This document shows positions 1 through 9,338 of a DNA stretch of 64,000 bases, piece by piece. Made by a program: the position numbers and the translations under genes. Within the stretch, counting starts at the first letter, position 1. The number at the start of each line of letters is the position of its first letter. Origin of the DNA: Sphingorhabdus sp. Alg239-R122 (GTDB lineage Bacteria; Pseudomonadota; Alphaproteobacteria; Sphingomonadales; Sphingomonadaceae). The notes beneath the pieces were generated by a model. The model was not told where the DNA came from and made no database searches. It worked only from the letters and a program-made list of their open reading frames with translations. The stretch covers positions 124,001 to 188,000 of the forward strand of contig NZ_UNRC01000001.1 of assembly GCF_900537065.1 (NCBI RefSeq). The letters are read 5' to 3'.

Positions 1-435
1 ACTGAGCTGTAGTTCATCAACTCCGAACATATGCATGATGGCGGTTGGTAAAGTTACGGTTGCCCGCGCTTTATACTCGGTGTCACTGAAACTGCCGTCA
101 TCCTCGGCGATGCGCGTGATCTGGCTATCTGTCGTGCTCATATAATCGGATGGAAAGTTGGCACGAAAAAAGTTACCTGCCACTGCATCGGCCTGGCTTG
201 CGCGGTCGGGATCGTCCAGGGTTTTACGCCCCGCCAGTGCACCGGCATCACAGGCCTGTTGTAGCTTTGTCTTGGTCATATAACCGCGGCTCGTGTCGAC
301 ACCGCCGCCTATCATGGCAGCCAATGGAAGCAGGCCAGCCGCCACCATGGGCAGCACATTACCGCGCCTGTCGTGCAGCAATGTCGTCAGCGCACCCCTA
401 TAGCGGATTTCATCTTCCGTTTTTGAATGTGTCAT
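1..435 (-). CDS. TadG-like pilus assembly protein, N-terminal part (runs off the window)
   Basis: This minus-strand reading frame starts with ATG at 435 and is open to base 1, so only the first 145 codons are present and the C-terminus lies outside the window. After a charged N-terminus there is one hydrophobic helix (about residues 30-48, VLPMVAAGLLPLAAMIGGG), then DTSRGYMTKTKLQQACDAGAL, the pattern of TadE/TadG-type proteins in which a short anchor is followed by a helix and a secreted domain. In this family such proteins help build Flp/Tad pili and act at the inner membrane and periplasm. No neighbouring tad gene is visible, because the rest of the locus would lie to the left. Family assignment is fairly secure; the exact subtype (TadG against a TadE-like minor pilin) cannot be decided from a fragment. 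Confidence 0.75.
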   Translation of the reverse strand, partial: MTHSKTEDEIRYRGALTTLLHDRRGNVLPMVAAGLLPLAAMIGGGVDTSRGYMTKTKLQQACDAGALAGRKTLDDPDRASQADAVAGNFFRANFPSDYMSTTDSQITRIAEDDGSFSDTEYKARATVTLPTAIMHMFGVDELQLS

Positions 436-577
436 CGCTTGGCTGGTCCCTGTTAAATTGCAGTTTTCACATGCATAGGGGGCGGTTCTAGGGAAAATTG
501 GTAAACGGATTTCGAAACTTGATGGTTAATGTGATCTTTACCTTGATAGCGCCCGGAATTTCCCCGAAGGCTATGGC

Positions 578-1255
578 ATGCACGTGCCCGAAACAGAGTT
601 AACACCGCTGCAGAGGTTGTTGTTCGCATATGCGCCGGCAAAACACCGCGCTGTCTATGGTGCCATTTTCGCATTGGATAATCGCTGTGCCGCGATTCTG
701 CGTGGCACGAATGAGGTAATGCTGGGACAAATGCGTCTTGCATGGTGGCGTGACGCCATAGGCAAACCAGCGACTGACAGACCACAAGGTGACCCTGTGC
801 TTGGAGCTTTGTCCGGCATGGAGAAACAGGGGCTTGACCTTGATGCGCTCGTTCCAGTCATCAATGCATGGGAACTATTGCTCGTAAATGAAGAACTTAC
901 GCACGAGCAACTTGGCGATTACGCTGCGCAGCGCGGCGGGACGATATTCAGTGTTCTGAACAGGCATATTGTGAATGAAGCTTGCGTTGAGCAAATCAGC
1001 CAGGTCGGGAGCTTTTGGGCATTATGGGACCTGGCTCGTCATTCGATTGATGACGGTATGCGCAGAGGATTGATGGACAGACTGCAAACCGAACAGGCCG
1101 CGAATGCTGGACTGAAATTACCACGCAGCTTGCGGCCTTTGTCGATACTGAAAAAACTGGCTGACAGGGATCTCCGGAAAGGCAGTGTGGATGAACCAAT
1201 CATGCGGCCAGCAACGGCCGCACAAATAATCTGGCACGGTGTCACTGGCTTGTGA
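578..1255 (+). CDS. Short squalene/phytoene synthase-family protein
   Basis: The 225-residue product resembles the squalene/phytoene synthase fold near its N-terminus (LLFAYAPAKHRAVYGAIFALD, then GQMRLAWWRDAI), a pattern typical of alphaproteobacterial and mitochondrial NDUFAF6-like members. It is shorter than true phytoene or squalene synthases (about 280-350 residues), and I cannot find the paired DxxxD metal-binding motifs, so prenyl-synthase activity is doubtful. A soluble, possibly assembly-related role is an inference from the family. The start at 578 follows a GAAGG ribosome-binding site. The gene diverges from the TadG-like gene and is followed after about 29 nt by the EF-hand gene, so the two may be co-transcribed. 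Confidence 0.7.
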   Translation: MHVPETELTPLQRLLFAYAPAKHRAVYGAIFALDNRCAAILRGTNEVMLGQMRLAWWRDAIGKPATDRPQGDPVLGALSGMEKQGLDLDALVPVINAWELLLVNEELTHEQLGDYAAQRGGTIFSVLNRHIVNEACVEQISQVGSFWALWDLARHSIDDGMRRGLMDRLQTEQAANAGLKLPRSLRPLSILKKLADRDLRKGSVDEPIMRPATAAQIIWHGVTGL

Positions 1256-1284
1256 TATAACCATATTCCTGAAGGGGAATGGTT

Positions 1285-1749
1285 ATGACACGGATATTGG
1301 CGGGCGGCCTTGGGGCTATCATGCTAATCACGGCGGGCTGGTTTTTCTGGATCGGACAGGCCGATACGCAGGTCGAGATTCCCGCGCCTCCGCCGGAACC
1401 GATTGATGCGCCGCCCGCGGAGCCTGAATTACCCGAGGCTGATGTATCCGGCCTGAAGGGTCCTACACCGCCGAAAGCCACGGAACTGACCCGCGAGCAA
1501 CGCCGTTTTGCGCGCTATGACCGCAATTTCGACAAGCGCATTACCCGGACGGAAATGCTGAGCAGCCGGACCAAGGATTTCAAAAAGCTGGATGTGGATG
1601 GCAATAACCTGCTGACATTTGAAGAATGGGCTGTATCAACATCAAGACGGTTTGAAAAAGCGGACCGCAACGGCAATGGCGAACTGAATGCGGCGGAATT
1701 TGCAACCACCAAACAGAAACGGCGGAAGAAACCGGCTTGCAAGTGTTAG
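1285..1749 (+). CDS. Membrane-anchored EF-hand calcium-binding protein
   Basis: The product is 154 residues. A hydrophobic N-terminal segment (LAGGLGAIMLITAGWFFWI) acts as a signal or anchor, followed by a proline- and glutamate-rich stretch (about residues 30-60) and three EF-hand loops: DRNFDKRITRTE, DVDGNNLLTFEE and DRNGNGELNAAE. Each has acidic or Asn residues at positions 1, 3 and 5 and Glu at position 12, so calcium binding outside the cytoplasm is likely. I chose ATG 1285 because GAAGGGG lies 7-8 nt upstream; the in-frame ATG at 1279 is too close to that site. The partner is unknown. The gene ends 23 nt before the convergent end of trmFO. Confidence 0.75.
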   Translation: MTRILAGGLGAIMLITAGWFFWIGQADTQVEIPAPPPEPIDAPPAEPELPEADVSGLKGPTPPKATELTREQRRFARYDRNFDKRITRTEMLSSRTKDFKKLDVDGNNLLTFEEWAVSTSRRFEKADRNGNGELNAAEFATTKQKRRKKPACKC

Positions 1750-1772
1750 CGTGGGTTCGTAGCTGTGTAGTG

Positions 1773-3113
1773 CTACGCGGCCTTATGGCTTTCAATCCAC
1801 TGCTGCAAATCCGTACGGGCGCGTGACGTCATTGCTTCTTTGCGCTGTTTCTTATGCACTTTTTCCTGCAGGGGGGCGAACAGGCCGAAATTGATATTCA
1901 TGGGCTGATAGTGGCTGGCGTCCGCATCGCCGGTGATATGAGCCAGCAGCGCGCCCAAAGCGGTTGTTTGCGGCGGCAGAGGTAAGGTTTCACCGCGCAG
2001 TTCCGCGGCAACCATACGACCTGCCATAAGCCCGACGGCAGCACTTTCCACATAGCCTTCACAGCCCGTAATCTGTCCGGCAAAGTGGATATGCGGCGCT
2101 TTTTTAAGACGCAACTGGCGGTCAAGAAGTTCTGGTGAGTTGATAAACGTGTTGCGATGCAATCCACCAAGCCGCGCAAATTCCGCTTTTTCCAGGCCGG
2201 GAATGGTGCGAAGCAGTTCAACTTGCGCGCCATGCTTCATCTTGGTCTGGAAACCGACCATGTTCCAGAGCGTACCGATTTTATTGTCCTGACGCAGCTG
2301 GACGACGGCGTGCGGCCAACGACCCGTACGCGGATTATCAAGGCCAACCGGTTTCATTGGGCCATAACGCAGTGTATCAAGGCCGCGTGACGCCATTACT
2401 TCAATTGGCATGCACCCCTCAAAATAGGGCGTGTCCTTTTCCCAATCCTTGAACTCGGTCTTTTCGCTGTCGAGTAATCCTTGATGAAATGCTTTATACT
2501 GCTCTTCGTTCATAGGGCAGTTGATATAATCCTTGCCGTCACCATCGGCGCTGCCTTTATCCCAGCGGCTTGCTTTCCAGCATATGTCCATATCAATGCT
2601 GTCATGATGAACAATCGGTGCAATGGCGTCGAAAAAGGCAAGTGCTTCATCGCCGGTTGCAGCGCCAATGCTTTCGGCAAGCGCCATCGCGGTAAGCGGA
2701 CCGGTTGCCACGATGGTAAGCCCGCTATCCGGCAGAGTGTCAACGCGTTCGCGGACAATCTCTATATTAGGATGTTGTTCCAGTTGGCGCGTAACATTGC
2801 CTGAAAAGATATCCCGGTCCACGGCCAGCGCAGATCCTGCAGGTACTTTTGCGGTTTCGGCTTTGTCCATGATGATGGAGCCGAGTGCACGCATTTCGGC
2901 ATGCAGGAGCCCTACGGCATTGCGATCCGCATCGTCGCTGCGGAAACTATTCGAACATACGAGCTCTGCCAGTCCATCGGTCTGGTGTGCAGGTGTCATT
3001 TCACCCGATCCACGCATTTCCGATAGGTGCACTTTGACGCCAGCTTCAGCCAGCTGCCATGCAGCCTCTGATCCGGCAAGGCCGCCGCCGATTATATGCA
3101 CGTCATGGGTCAT
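1773..3113 (-). CDS. trmFO: TrmFO, folate-dependent tRNA (uracil-54-C5)-methyltransferase
   Basis: This 446-residue FAD enzyme uses methylenetetrahydrofolate and reduced flavin to make ribothymidine at position 54 of the tRNA T-loop. The FAD Rossmann motif GGGLAG is at residues 9-14. The two conserved cysteines of the family are present: C53 in ELVCSNSFR and C234 in [10 protein letters not shown]. Length matches the usual 435-470. The C-terminal [19 protein letters not shown] block is the second FAD-contacting motif. The ATG start is unambiguous. The gene stands alone between two oppositely oriented neighbours. Confidence 0.97.
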   Translation of the reverse strand: MTHDVHIIGGGLAGSEAAWQLAEAGVKVHLSEMRGSGEMTPAHQTDGLAELVCSNSFRSDDADRNAVGLLHAEMRALGSIIMDKAETAKVPAGSALAVDRDIFSGNVTRQLEQHPNIEIVRERVDTLPDSGLTIVATGPLTAMALAESIGAATGDEALAFFDAIAPIVHHDSIDMDICWKASRWDKGSADGDGKDYINCPMNEEQYKAFHQGLLDSEKTEFKDWEKDTPYFEGCMPIEVMASRGLDTLRYGPMKPVGLDNPRTGRWPHAVVQLRQDNKIGTLWNMVGFQTKMKHGAQVELLRTIPGLEKAEFARLGGLHRNTFINSPELLDRQLRLKKAPHIHFAGQITGCEGYVESAAVGLMAGRMVAAELRGETLPLPPQTTALGALLAHITGDADASHYQPMNINFGLFAPLQEKVHKKQRKEAMTSRARTDLQQWIESHKAA

Positions 3114-3234
3114 GTCTGGCTCCGTTCAATCATCAGGTTCCGGCTCATACAGAAACCACGGGCCAGATAAAATAATATAATGCATTTGCGATGTCGCCAA
3201 TGCTATGAACTGTGCGAGCAGGGGAGACAGGAAC

Positions 3235-3897
3235 ATGGTCAAACGCGCATTTGTAGAGTCACGGCCTTATCTGTTGCTCAGCCTGATATTCGGTATCAGT
3301 TACTTTTTCATTCGCGATAGCACTGTGCCAGGGCTGTATCAGATGCTCTGGAAAGGGGCAGGTGTTGCCTTTCTGGCGTTATATGCGCTGCGCCGTCACC
3401 CGTCTTTTGACGCCAAACTGCTTGCTGCTGTCATGGCATTTGGATCACTGGGGGACATGCTGATTGAAATAGACCTGATCTGGGGCGCGATCGCTTTTAT
3501 AGGCGGGCATATTGTCGCGATCTGGCTCTATCTGCGAAACCGGCGTGAAAGCCTGTCGCTTAGTCAGAAAACATTTGCGATGCTGTTAATCCCTTTCACC
3601 GTTTTTATTGCATGGTTGTTGCCCGGTGACCGCAGTCTGGCGGTGGGAATAGCAATTTATGCCTTCTTTCTGGCCGCAATGGCGGCGATGGCGTGGACAA
3701 GCAGCTTTTCACGTTACCGTGTGGGCGCGGGAGCACTGATGTTTGTGGTATCAGATTTACTAATCTTCGCACGGGAAGGGGCTTTGGCGGAGTCCATCAT
3801 TCCATGGCTGCTGATCTGGCCGTTATATTATTTCGGCCAGTTCCTGATCTGCACAGGGGTTATCCAGACTTTACGTAAAGATATTCCGCACCGTTAG
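3235..3897 (+). CDS. YhhN/TMEM86-family membrane protein (lysoplasmalogenase-like)
   Basis: The 220-residue product has about eight hydrophobic segments and the conserved family pattern of an early KGAG, FGSLGDMLIE in the middle and ISDLLI-like VVSDLLIF towards the end. The animal homologue TMEM86B hydrolyses the vinyl-ether bond of lysoplasmalogens; bacterial YhhN proteins share the fold, but their substrate is not settled, so lysoplasmalogenase is a family label only. I chose ATG 3235, preceded by AGGGGAGACAGGAAC, over the in-frame ATG at 3205, which lacks a ribosome-binding site. The gene converges on gyrA with only 13 nt between the stop codons, with no convincing terminator. Confidence 0.8.
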   Translation: MVKRAFVESRPYLLLSLIFGISYFFIRDSTVPGLYQMLWKGAGVAFLALYALRRHPSFDAKLLAAVMAFGSLGDMLIEIDLIWGAIAFIGGHIVAIWLYLRNRRESLSLSQKTFAMLLIPFTVFIAWLLPGDRSLAVGIAIYAFFLAAMAAMAWTSSFSRYRVGAGALMFVVSDLLIFAREGALAESIIPWLLIWPLYYFGQFLICTGVIQTLRKDIPHR

Positions 3898-3910
3898 GCG
3901 GGTGATACCC

Positions 3911-6628
3911 CTACTCCTCCTCTTCACCGGCACCGGGGTTGGCAGTATCAGGGCTATCGGCATCAAGGATTTCATCCTCGTCTTCGCTCTCGTCAATTTT
4001 CGCGGCGCCGACAACATGTTCGCCCTTTGCAACATCGAAAATGCGTACACCGGCTGAACCACGGCCTATAACGCGCAGGCTGTCAAGCGGCGTACGGATC
4101 ATTTTGGCTTGATCGGTAACCAGCATGAGCTGGTCCGCTTTTGTTGCCGGGAAACTGGCCACGACCGGCCCATTGCGTTTTATATTGTCAATATTGGTCA
4201 CACCCTGTCCGCCGCGGCCGATACGGCGATATTCGTAAGCGGAAGACATTTTGCCGTAACCATTGGCACAGATTGTCAGGATATACTGTTCGCGTTCTTC
4301 CAATTCGGCAAAGCGCTCTGCGGTGAGTTCAGGGCTACCTTCCTTATCGGCTTTCCACGGTGCAAAGCGCAAGTAATTTTCGCGCTCTTCGACGCTTGTG
4401 CCAGTGCTGCCAAGAACAGACAGCGAAATAACCTCGTCATCACCTTTCAGTTTCATGCCGCGTACACCGATACCGCTCCGGCTTTTGGTTTCGCGGGCGT
4501 CGCTGGCGGCAAAACGAATGGCTTTTCCGTTGCGACTGGCGAGGAGTACATCATCATCTTCAGTCAGCAGTTTAACGCCAATCAGGCGGTCGCCGCTATT
4601 TTCAACGAAACCCATCGCTATCTTGCCATTGCTTGGCACATTGGTGAACGCATCCATGCTGTTGCGGCGCACCATGCCCTGGGCTGTTGCAAAAATAATA
4701 TTCAGATCTGCCCACTCCGCTTCATCTTCGGGAAGGGGCAGCACGTTTGTAATAGCTTCATCTTCTGTCAGAGGCAGCAAATTGATCATCGGGCGGCCAC
4801 GAGTCTGAGGCGCGCCTTCGGGAAGTTTCCATACTTTGAGCCGGTAAACACGTCCGGTATTGGAAAAGAAAAGCACCGGTGTATGTGTCGATGTGACAAA
4901 CATTTCGATGACAACATCTTCCTCTTTTGTCGCCATGCCTGCGCGGCCTTTTCCGCCGCGATTTTGGGCACGAAATGTATCAAGCGCGGTACGTTTGATG
5001 TAACCGCTATGCGTGACCGTGACGACCATATCCTCACGTTCCATCAGGTCTTCATCTTCAAGACCGTCCCATGCCGGGGCAATTTCCGACAGGCGCGGTG
5101 TTGCGAATTCATCGCGCACCGCGATCAGCTCTTCGCGTATCACTTCATATAGCTTAACACGATCTGCCAATATCTCGAGATATCCTTCGATACGGCTCGC
5201 AAGTTCTTTTAATTCATCACCAATTTCATCGCGGCCAAGTGCGGTCAACCGGTGTAGGCGCAGGTCCAGAATGGCTTTGACCTGTGCTTCGGACAATTTG
5301 TAAGTGTCGCCTTCGACTTCAGTCTCTATAGCTTCAACAAGCTTGATATAACCGGCAATTTCCTTGACCGGCCATTCGCGCGCGAGCAATGCCTCCTTGG
5401 CATCCGCCGGACTGGATGAACCGCGGATGATACGGACGACTTCGTCCATATTGGTGACCGCAATGACAAGGCCGAGTAAAATGTGCGCGCGATCACGCGC
5501 TTTGTTAAGCTCAAACTTGGTCCGCCGCGTGATGACTTCTTCGCGGAATTTGACAAATGCCTCGATAATGTCACGCAGGTTGAGCACTTCCGGGCGCCCG
5601 CCACGAATGGCAAGCATATTGGCAGGAAAGCTCGACTGCGCGGGGGTATGGCGCCAGAGCTGATTCAGCACGACCTCGGGTGTGGCATCGCGTTTCAGGT
5701 CAATGACAACGCGTACACCCAGCCGGCTCGATTCATCGCGAATATCCGCAACACCTTCGATCCGCTTGTCTTTTGCGGCTTCGGCAATTTTTTCGACCAG
5801 TCCGTTTTTGCCGACCTGGAACGGGATGGAGGTGAGGACAATAGCCTGTTTATCGCTGCGCCCTTCCTCTATTTCATGCCGCGCGCGCATCATGATGGAG
5901 CCTTTGCCCTCATGATAAGCCGATTTCGCACCTGCTTGCCCCAATATCAACGGTGCAGTCGGAAAGTCCGGTCCGGGGATGATTTCCATCAGTTCGTCAA
6001 TGGTAATGGCGCCATTATCGATAAAGGCGAGGCAACCGTTAATGACTTCACCCAGGTTATGTGGAGGGATATTGGTGGCCATGCCGACCGCAATGCCGCC
6101 GGCGCCGTTGACCAGCAGATTAGGGAAGCGTGCAGGCAGAACCTGGGGTTCTTCACGTGATCCGTCATAATTTGGCGTAAAATTGACCGTGTCCTTGTCC
6201 AGGTCGTTCAATATGCTGTTCGCAACCTTGGCAAGCCGCGCCTCGGTATACCGCATGGAAGCAGGCGGATCCGGGTCCATCGAACCGAAATTACCCTGAC
6301 CGTCAATCAGCGGCACACGCATTGACCAGTCCTGCGTCATGCGTGCCAGGGCATCATAAATCGCACTGTCACCGTGCGGGTGATAGTTGCCCATCACATC
6401 ACCGACAATTTTCGCGGATTTACGATAAGGGCGGCCCGCGACAAAGCCGCCTTCTTGTGAAGCGTAAAGGATGCGGCGGTGCACGGGTTTCAGACCATCA
6501 CGGACATCGGGCAACGCACGGCTGACTATGACCGACATGGCATAGTCGAGATAGCTGGTTTTCATCTCGTCGACGATATCAATCCGTTCAATGTCGGATG
6601 GCGGCGTGACGGTGTTTTCTTCGCTCAC
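3911..6628 (-). CDS. gyrA: DNA gyrase subunit A
   Basis: The 905-residue product is the breakage-reunion subunit of DNA gyrase, which introduces negative supercoils together with GyrB. The catalytic tyrosine is Y127 in SMRYTEARL. The quinolone-resistance region reads [10 protein letters not shown], with S88 and D92 at the positions of E. coli S83 and D87, so it looks drug-sensitive. A GyrA box (QNRGGKG) lies at the start of the C-terminal pinwheel domain. The acidic tail ([16 protein letters not shown]...GEEEE) is normal for gyrases. The start codon is GTG at 6628, with a weak GAGA site upstream. It has no partner gene nearby. Confidence 0.98.
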   Translation of the reverse strand: MSEENTVTPPSDIERIDIVDEMKTSYLDYAMSVIVSRALPDVRDGLKPVHRRILYASQEGGFVAGRPYRKSAKIVGDVMGNYHPHGDSAIYDALARMTQDWSMRVPLIDGQGNFGSMDPDPPASMRYTEARLAKVANSILNDLDKDTVNFTPNYDGSREEPQVLPARFPNLLVNGAGGIAVGMATNIPPHNLGEVINGCLAFIDNGAITIDELMEIIPGPDFPTAPLILGQAGAKSAYHEGKGSIMMRARHEIEEGRSDKQAIVLTSIPFQVGKNGLVEKIAEAAKDKRIEGVADIRDESSRLGVRVVIDLKRDATPEVVLNQLWRHTPAQSSFPANMLAIRGGRPEVLNLRDIIEAFVKFREEVITRRTKFELNKARDRAHILLGLVIAVTNMDEVVRIIRGSSSPADAKEALLAREWPVKEIAGYIKLVEAIETEVEGDTYKLSEAQVKAILDLRLHRLTALGRDEIGDELKELASRIEGYLEILADRVKLYEVIREELIAVRDEFATPRLSEIAPAWDGLEDEDLMEREDMVVTVTHSGYIKRTALDTFRAQNRGGKGRAGMATKEEDVVIEMFVTSTHTPVLFFSNTGRVYRLKVWKLPEGAPQTRGRPMINLLPLTEDEAITNVLPLPEDEAEWADLNIIFATAQGMVRRNSMDAFTNVPSNGKIAMGFVENSGDRLIGVKLLTEDDDVLLASRNGKAIRFAASDARETKSRSGIGVRGMKLKGDDEVISLSVLGSTGTSVEERENYLRFAPWKADKEGSPELTAERFAELEEREQYILTICANGYGKMSSAYEYRRIGRGGQGVTNIDNIKRNGPVVASFPATKADQLMLVTDQAKMIRTPLDSLRVIGRGSAGVRIFDVAKGEHVVGAAKIDESEDEDEILDADSPDTANPGAGEEEE

Positions 6629-6928
6629 AAAAAGGTCTCTTCAGCTATTGAATAATGAAGGATAACCTTAGGGTAGCGGCGTAACGAATGCCAGCTTCAC
6701 AAGGGTATAATGCGCTTTTTTCAACAGGTTTTTGGCAAGGAGTGGCGGAGAGTTTTTTCAGGGCTGTATTTCTTCGCCATCCCAGGCAAAAATCTTGCCA
6801 CTATCAACCGGTTTCAGGTCGTCTGTTACGTCCAGCCACTGGAACGGGCGGGCTTTGTGTGAACTGCCAGGGGAGGAATTTGGTATTATTCTGGAAAGAT
6901 TTGCCGGGTGCGATATCGGCGGCGTCTG
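6629..6928. other. 300-nt gap between yaaA and gyrA with a possible coding remnant
   Basis: No complete gene is visible here. On the minus strand, the frame that follows the yaaA stop stays open to a TGA at 6758-6760. It has no ATG, GTG or TTG start, but its last part reads like a natural protein end: FQWLDVTDDLKP, then FAWDGEEIQP just before the stop (about 6758-6841). This may be a degraded gene or chance. The remaining stretch up to the gyrA start (6629-6757) must hold the gyrA promoter, but I cannot place -35 and -10 boxes with confidence. Confidence 0.35.
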
Positions 6929-7687
6929 TTATGCGCGGATAAAGCGAAGGGTGTTCTGGTCGCTGCCGGAGGCATCATATGCATATCCGTCACTATCAAA
7001 TGATTTCACGGATTCGATATCATCCAGCCTGTGTTCGCACACAAAGCGGGCCATCATGCCGCGGGCTTTTTTGGCAGCAAAACTAATGAAACGCGGTCCA
7101 TCGGGGCCATCCTGGCGAAAATCGACATTGACAATTTCCGCATCCAGCTTCTTTACTCCCTTGGTGACGCTGGCAAAATATTCCTGTGAGGCGAGATTCA
7201 ATATGATATTGCTATTCTGTTCAGCCAGGTCATGGGAAAGCTGCTGGGCAATGGCGTCACCCCAGAAATCAACAAGCGATTTATAGCGCGGCGCCCAGCG
7301 GGTGCCCATTTCCAGACGGTAGGGCCGGATATTGTCAAGTGGTCGCAGCAAACCGTATAGTCCGGACAAAATCCGAAGATGATCCTGAGCATAATCTATC
7401 GCAGCCTCATCAAGTGTGCGCGCTTCAAAACCAGTGTAGACATCGCCTGAAAAAGCATAAATTGCCTGTCGTTCAGGTTGGTTGTGAAAATCTTTGTAAC
7501 GCCCATAATTGAGTTCGATGAGATTGTCGGAAACGGGCATTATATCTTTTAACCGTTTCTTGCTCAGGTTGGACGCGGCCGACACAAGCTTACCAGTTTT
7601 ATCGGGAAAGCGCGGCTGTGTGCTCTGCGCTATCGGCACGGCTGTGTTATAATCGAGTGACTTTGCCGGAGAAATAAGTGTTATCAT
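6929..7687 (-). CDS. yaaA: YaaA-family peroxide-stress protein
   Basis: The 252-residue product has the family hallmarks MITLISPAKSLDY at the N-terminus, LIELNYGRYKDFHNQ, and ADVYTGFEA-like SGDVYTGFEA followed by LRILSGLYGLLRPLD. In E. coli YaaA is an OxyR-controlled DNA-binding protein that lowers free iron and DNA damage under hydrogen peroxide stress; that role is inferred here from the family. Length matches the usual 250-260. The ATG is at 7685-7687. The gene is transcribed towards gyrA, but the 300-nt gap argues against one operon. It is divergent from the secreted TPR gene. Confidence 0.93.
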   Translation of the reverse strand: MITLISPAKSLDYNTAVPIAQSTQPRFPDKTGKLVSAASNLSKKRLKDIMPVSDNLIELNYGRYKDFHNQPERQAIYAFSGDVYTGFEARTLDEAAIDYAQDHLRILSGLYGLLRPLDNIRPYRLEMGTRWAPRYKSLVDFWGDAIAQQLSHDLAEQNSNIILNLASQEYFASVTKGVKKLDAEIVNVDFRQDGPDGPRFISFAAKKARGMMARFVCEHRLDDIESVKSFDSDGYAYDASGSDQNTLRFIRA

Positions 7688-7893
7688 GCGAAAGGGTGAT
7701 AAACGAAAGCGCTGTGCGTTGCCAACCCTATATGGCCACGATACTATCTATGTTGCCGGGGCTTCAGTGGAGTATCAAACCGTTCAAGCATCATTCAGTC
7801 GATTTCGTATATATAGCGCAGGTAAGCACATATGTAAGCTGATCATTTCAGCCTTGAAACAACAGGGTTTAAGATACATATTCAATATTATTA

Positions 7894-7917
7894 AGTCGCG
7901 CAAAGCGATTATTTTTT
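7894..7917 (+). promoter_or_regulatory. Small stem-loop plus T6 run just ahead of the TPR gene
   Basis: AGTCGC (7894-7899) and GCGATT (7905-7910) can form a 6-bp stem (one G-T) around the loop GCAAA, followed at once by six T residues (7912-7917). This looks like a weak intrinsic terminator, but it sits only 14 nt before the ATG at 7932 and just before the GGGAG ribosome-binding site. It could act as a leader attenuator or be incidental in an AT-rich leader. The stem is short, so confidence is low. Confidence 0.3.
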
Positions 7918-7931
7918 CGGGAGATTATATT

Positions 7932-9284
7932 ATGCGTCGCAACTCACATTTTTCGCTGGCTTTGGCATTGATGGCGGGTGTCGCCACTACGATGTCATTT
8001 GCCTTGCCTACGGACGCTGCGCATGCAGTCCAAAAGAAAAAGAAGAAAAAGAAAGGCGCAGAAACCCCTAAATATGACCTGACTGACGCCTATCGCACGG
8101 CCTTTGGCGCGGCACAGGCTGCGTTGGAAGGTGAGGACAATGCGGCTGCAGTCAGCGCACTTCAAGCACTTGAATCTGCTGCAACAAAACCGGATGAGAA
8201 ATATTTGACGGGGCAGCTATATTTGAACCTGGCGGTTAAGACGAATAATGAGGAATATCAAAAGAGGGCGTTGAAGCTTTCTTTGGATAGCGGGCGTACA
8301 CCGCAAGAAGATATTGGGCTTTACAATGCCACATTGGGTAGGCTTACCTTGACCAATGACAAGGATTATGAAGCTGCCAAACAGTATCTTGCTGCTGCTG
8401 CGGCGGCGGGCTACGAAAATTATGGCATGTACTATCATTATGCTGAAGCAAAATTCGGATCGGCTATCGAGAAATCGGGTGGTTCATCAATCAACGCCGC
8501 AAATGTTCCTGAAGCACAAGAGGGGCTTAAATACCTTGAACGTGCACTGCGACTGGCCGAAGGCAAGCAAGGATTTAATAGAAAAGCGTTATACAAGCGC
8601 GGCGCAAATATCGCTATTGTAACCAATTCACCAGATGCTGCTTCCTGGCTCAAAAACTACGTAAAGGCGGAACAAGGTGTCGAAAGCTGGTATCTGGCCC
8701 TGTCTCAGCTAAGGCGGCAGGCAAGGTATGAAAATCAGGATAATCTGGACCTGATGCGCCTGATGCGCCGTACCAAGTCCATGCGCACTAGCGCGGATTA
8801 TGCGGAATATACGGATAACGCTGGTGCGCAGCGCCTGCCAGGTGAAGTATCAACCGTTTTGGCAGAAGGTACGTCTGCCGGTCTGGTTAACTCGTCCGAT
8901 CAGTACTTTTCGTCGGTCCTTTCAACTTCACGCGGTGCTGTAAGTCAGGACCGTGCAAGCCTGGGGTCATCAGAACGGGCAGCTCGGTCAGCGTCGCATG
9001 GCCGTATCGCGCTTGCTACAGGTGATGCATATCTGGGCTATGGCCAACTCGACAAAGCCGTCGCAATGTATGAGCTTGCTATGACAAAAGGCGATATTGA
9101 TCGTGACCGTGCCTTGACGCGTCTTGGTATCGCTTTGTCCGATAAAGGCGACTACGCTGCTGCGCGTGAGAAATTCAGCATGGTATCGGGCGTGCGCAAA
9201 CCTCTTGCTGACTTGTGGCTGCTCTGGGTCAACCAGAATGATACTGCTGCAACGGCGCAGGCGCAGCCTGCACCTGCCGGTTAA
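7932..9284 (+). CDS. Secreted TPR-like repeat protein with a lysine tract
   Basis: The 450-residue product starts with a clear signal peptide (MRRNSHFSLALALMAGVATTMSFALPTDAAHA), then a run of seven lysines (KKKKKKK), then helical repeats from about residue 55 to 430. Tetratricopeptide-like helix pairs such as YLGYGQLDKAVAMYELAMTKG and RLGIALSDKGDYAAAREKF are near the C-terminus. Such periplasmic proteins usually serve as protein-protein scaffolds; no specific partner is evident. ATG 7932 is preferred because CGGGAGA lies 7-13 nt upstream and the signal peptide begins there; the open frame further upstream (from 7686) is leader. A strong terminator follows the stop. Confidence 0.8.
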   Translation: MRRNSHFSLALALMAGVATTMSFALPTDAAHAVQKKKKKKKGAETPKYDLTDAYRTAFGAAQAALEGEDNAAAVSALQALESAATKPDEKYLTGQLYLNLAVKTNNEEYQKRALKLSLDSGRTPQEDIGLYNATLGRLTLTNDKDYEAAKQYLAAAAAAGYENYGMYYHYAEAKFGSAIEKSGGSSINAANVPEAQEGLKYLERALRLAEGKQGFNRKALYKRGANIAIVTNSPDAASWLKNYVKAEQGVESWYLALSQLRRQARYENQDNLDLMRLMRRTKSMRTSADYAEYTDNAGAQRLPGEVSTVLAEGTSAGLVNSSDQYFSSVLSTSRGAVSQDRASLGSSERAARSASHGRIALATGDAYLGYGQLDKAVAMYELAMTKGDIDRDRALTRLGIALSDKGDYAAAREKFSMVSGVRKPLADLWLLWVNQNDTAATAQAQPAPAG

Positions 9285-9312
9285 TCAGCAACTTGATTTT
9301 GAGCTAGATGAG

Positions 9313-9338
9313 GGGCGCCGCGAATGTGGCGCCCTTTT
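9313..9338. terminator. Intrinsic terminator shared by the convergent TPR and Lrp genes
   Basis: GGGCGCC (9313-9319) and GGCGCCC (9328-9334) form a perfect 7-bp GC-rich stem with an 8-nt loop, followed by TTTT. It lies 29 nt after the TPR stop and touches the stop codon of the convergent Lrp gene. It is convincing for the plus strand; on the minus strand it ends in CCTCAT, so it would work poorly there. Confidence 0.8.

Noticed and set aside
1758-1777. CGTAGC/GCTACG hairpin between the EF-hand gene and trmFO as a terminator
   Set aside because: No T run follows on either strand.
3898-3910. GGGT-GAT-ACCC hairpin as a terminator between the YhhN gene and gyrA
   Set aside because: Only 4 bp and no T run.
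4109-5152. 347-codon open frame on the plus strand
   Set aside because: It lies wholly within gyrA, which has every catalytic motif; the antisense frame shows no family pattern and is a codon-use shadow.
6732-7286. 184-codon plus-strand open frame across the yaaA-gyrA gap
   Set aside because: Most of it is antisense to yaaA, has serine-rich shadow composition and no ribosome-binding site.
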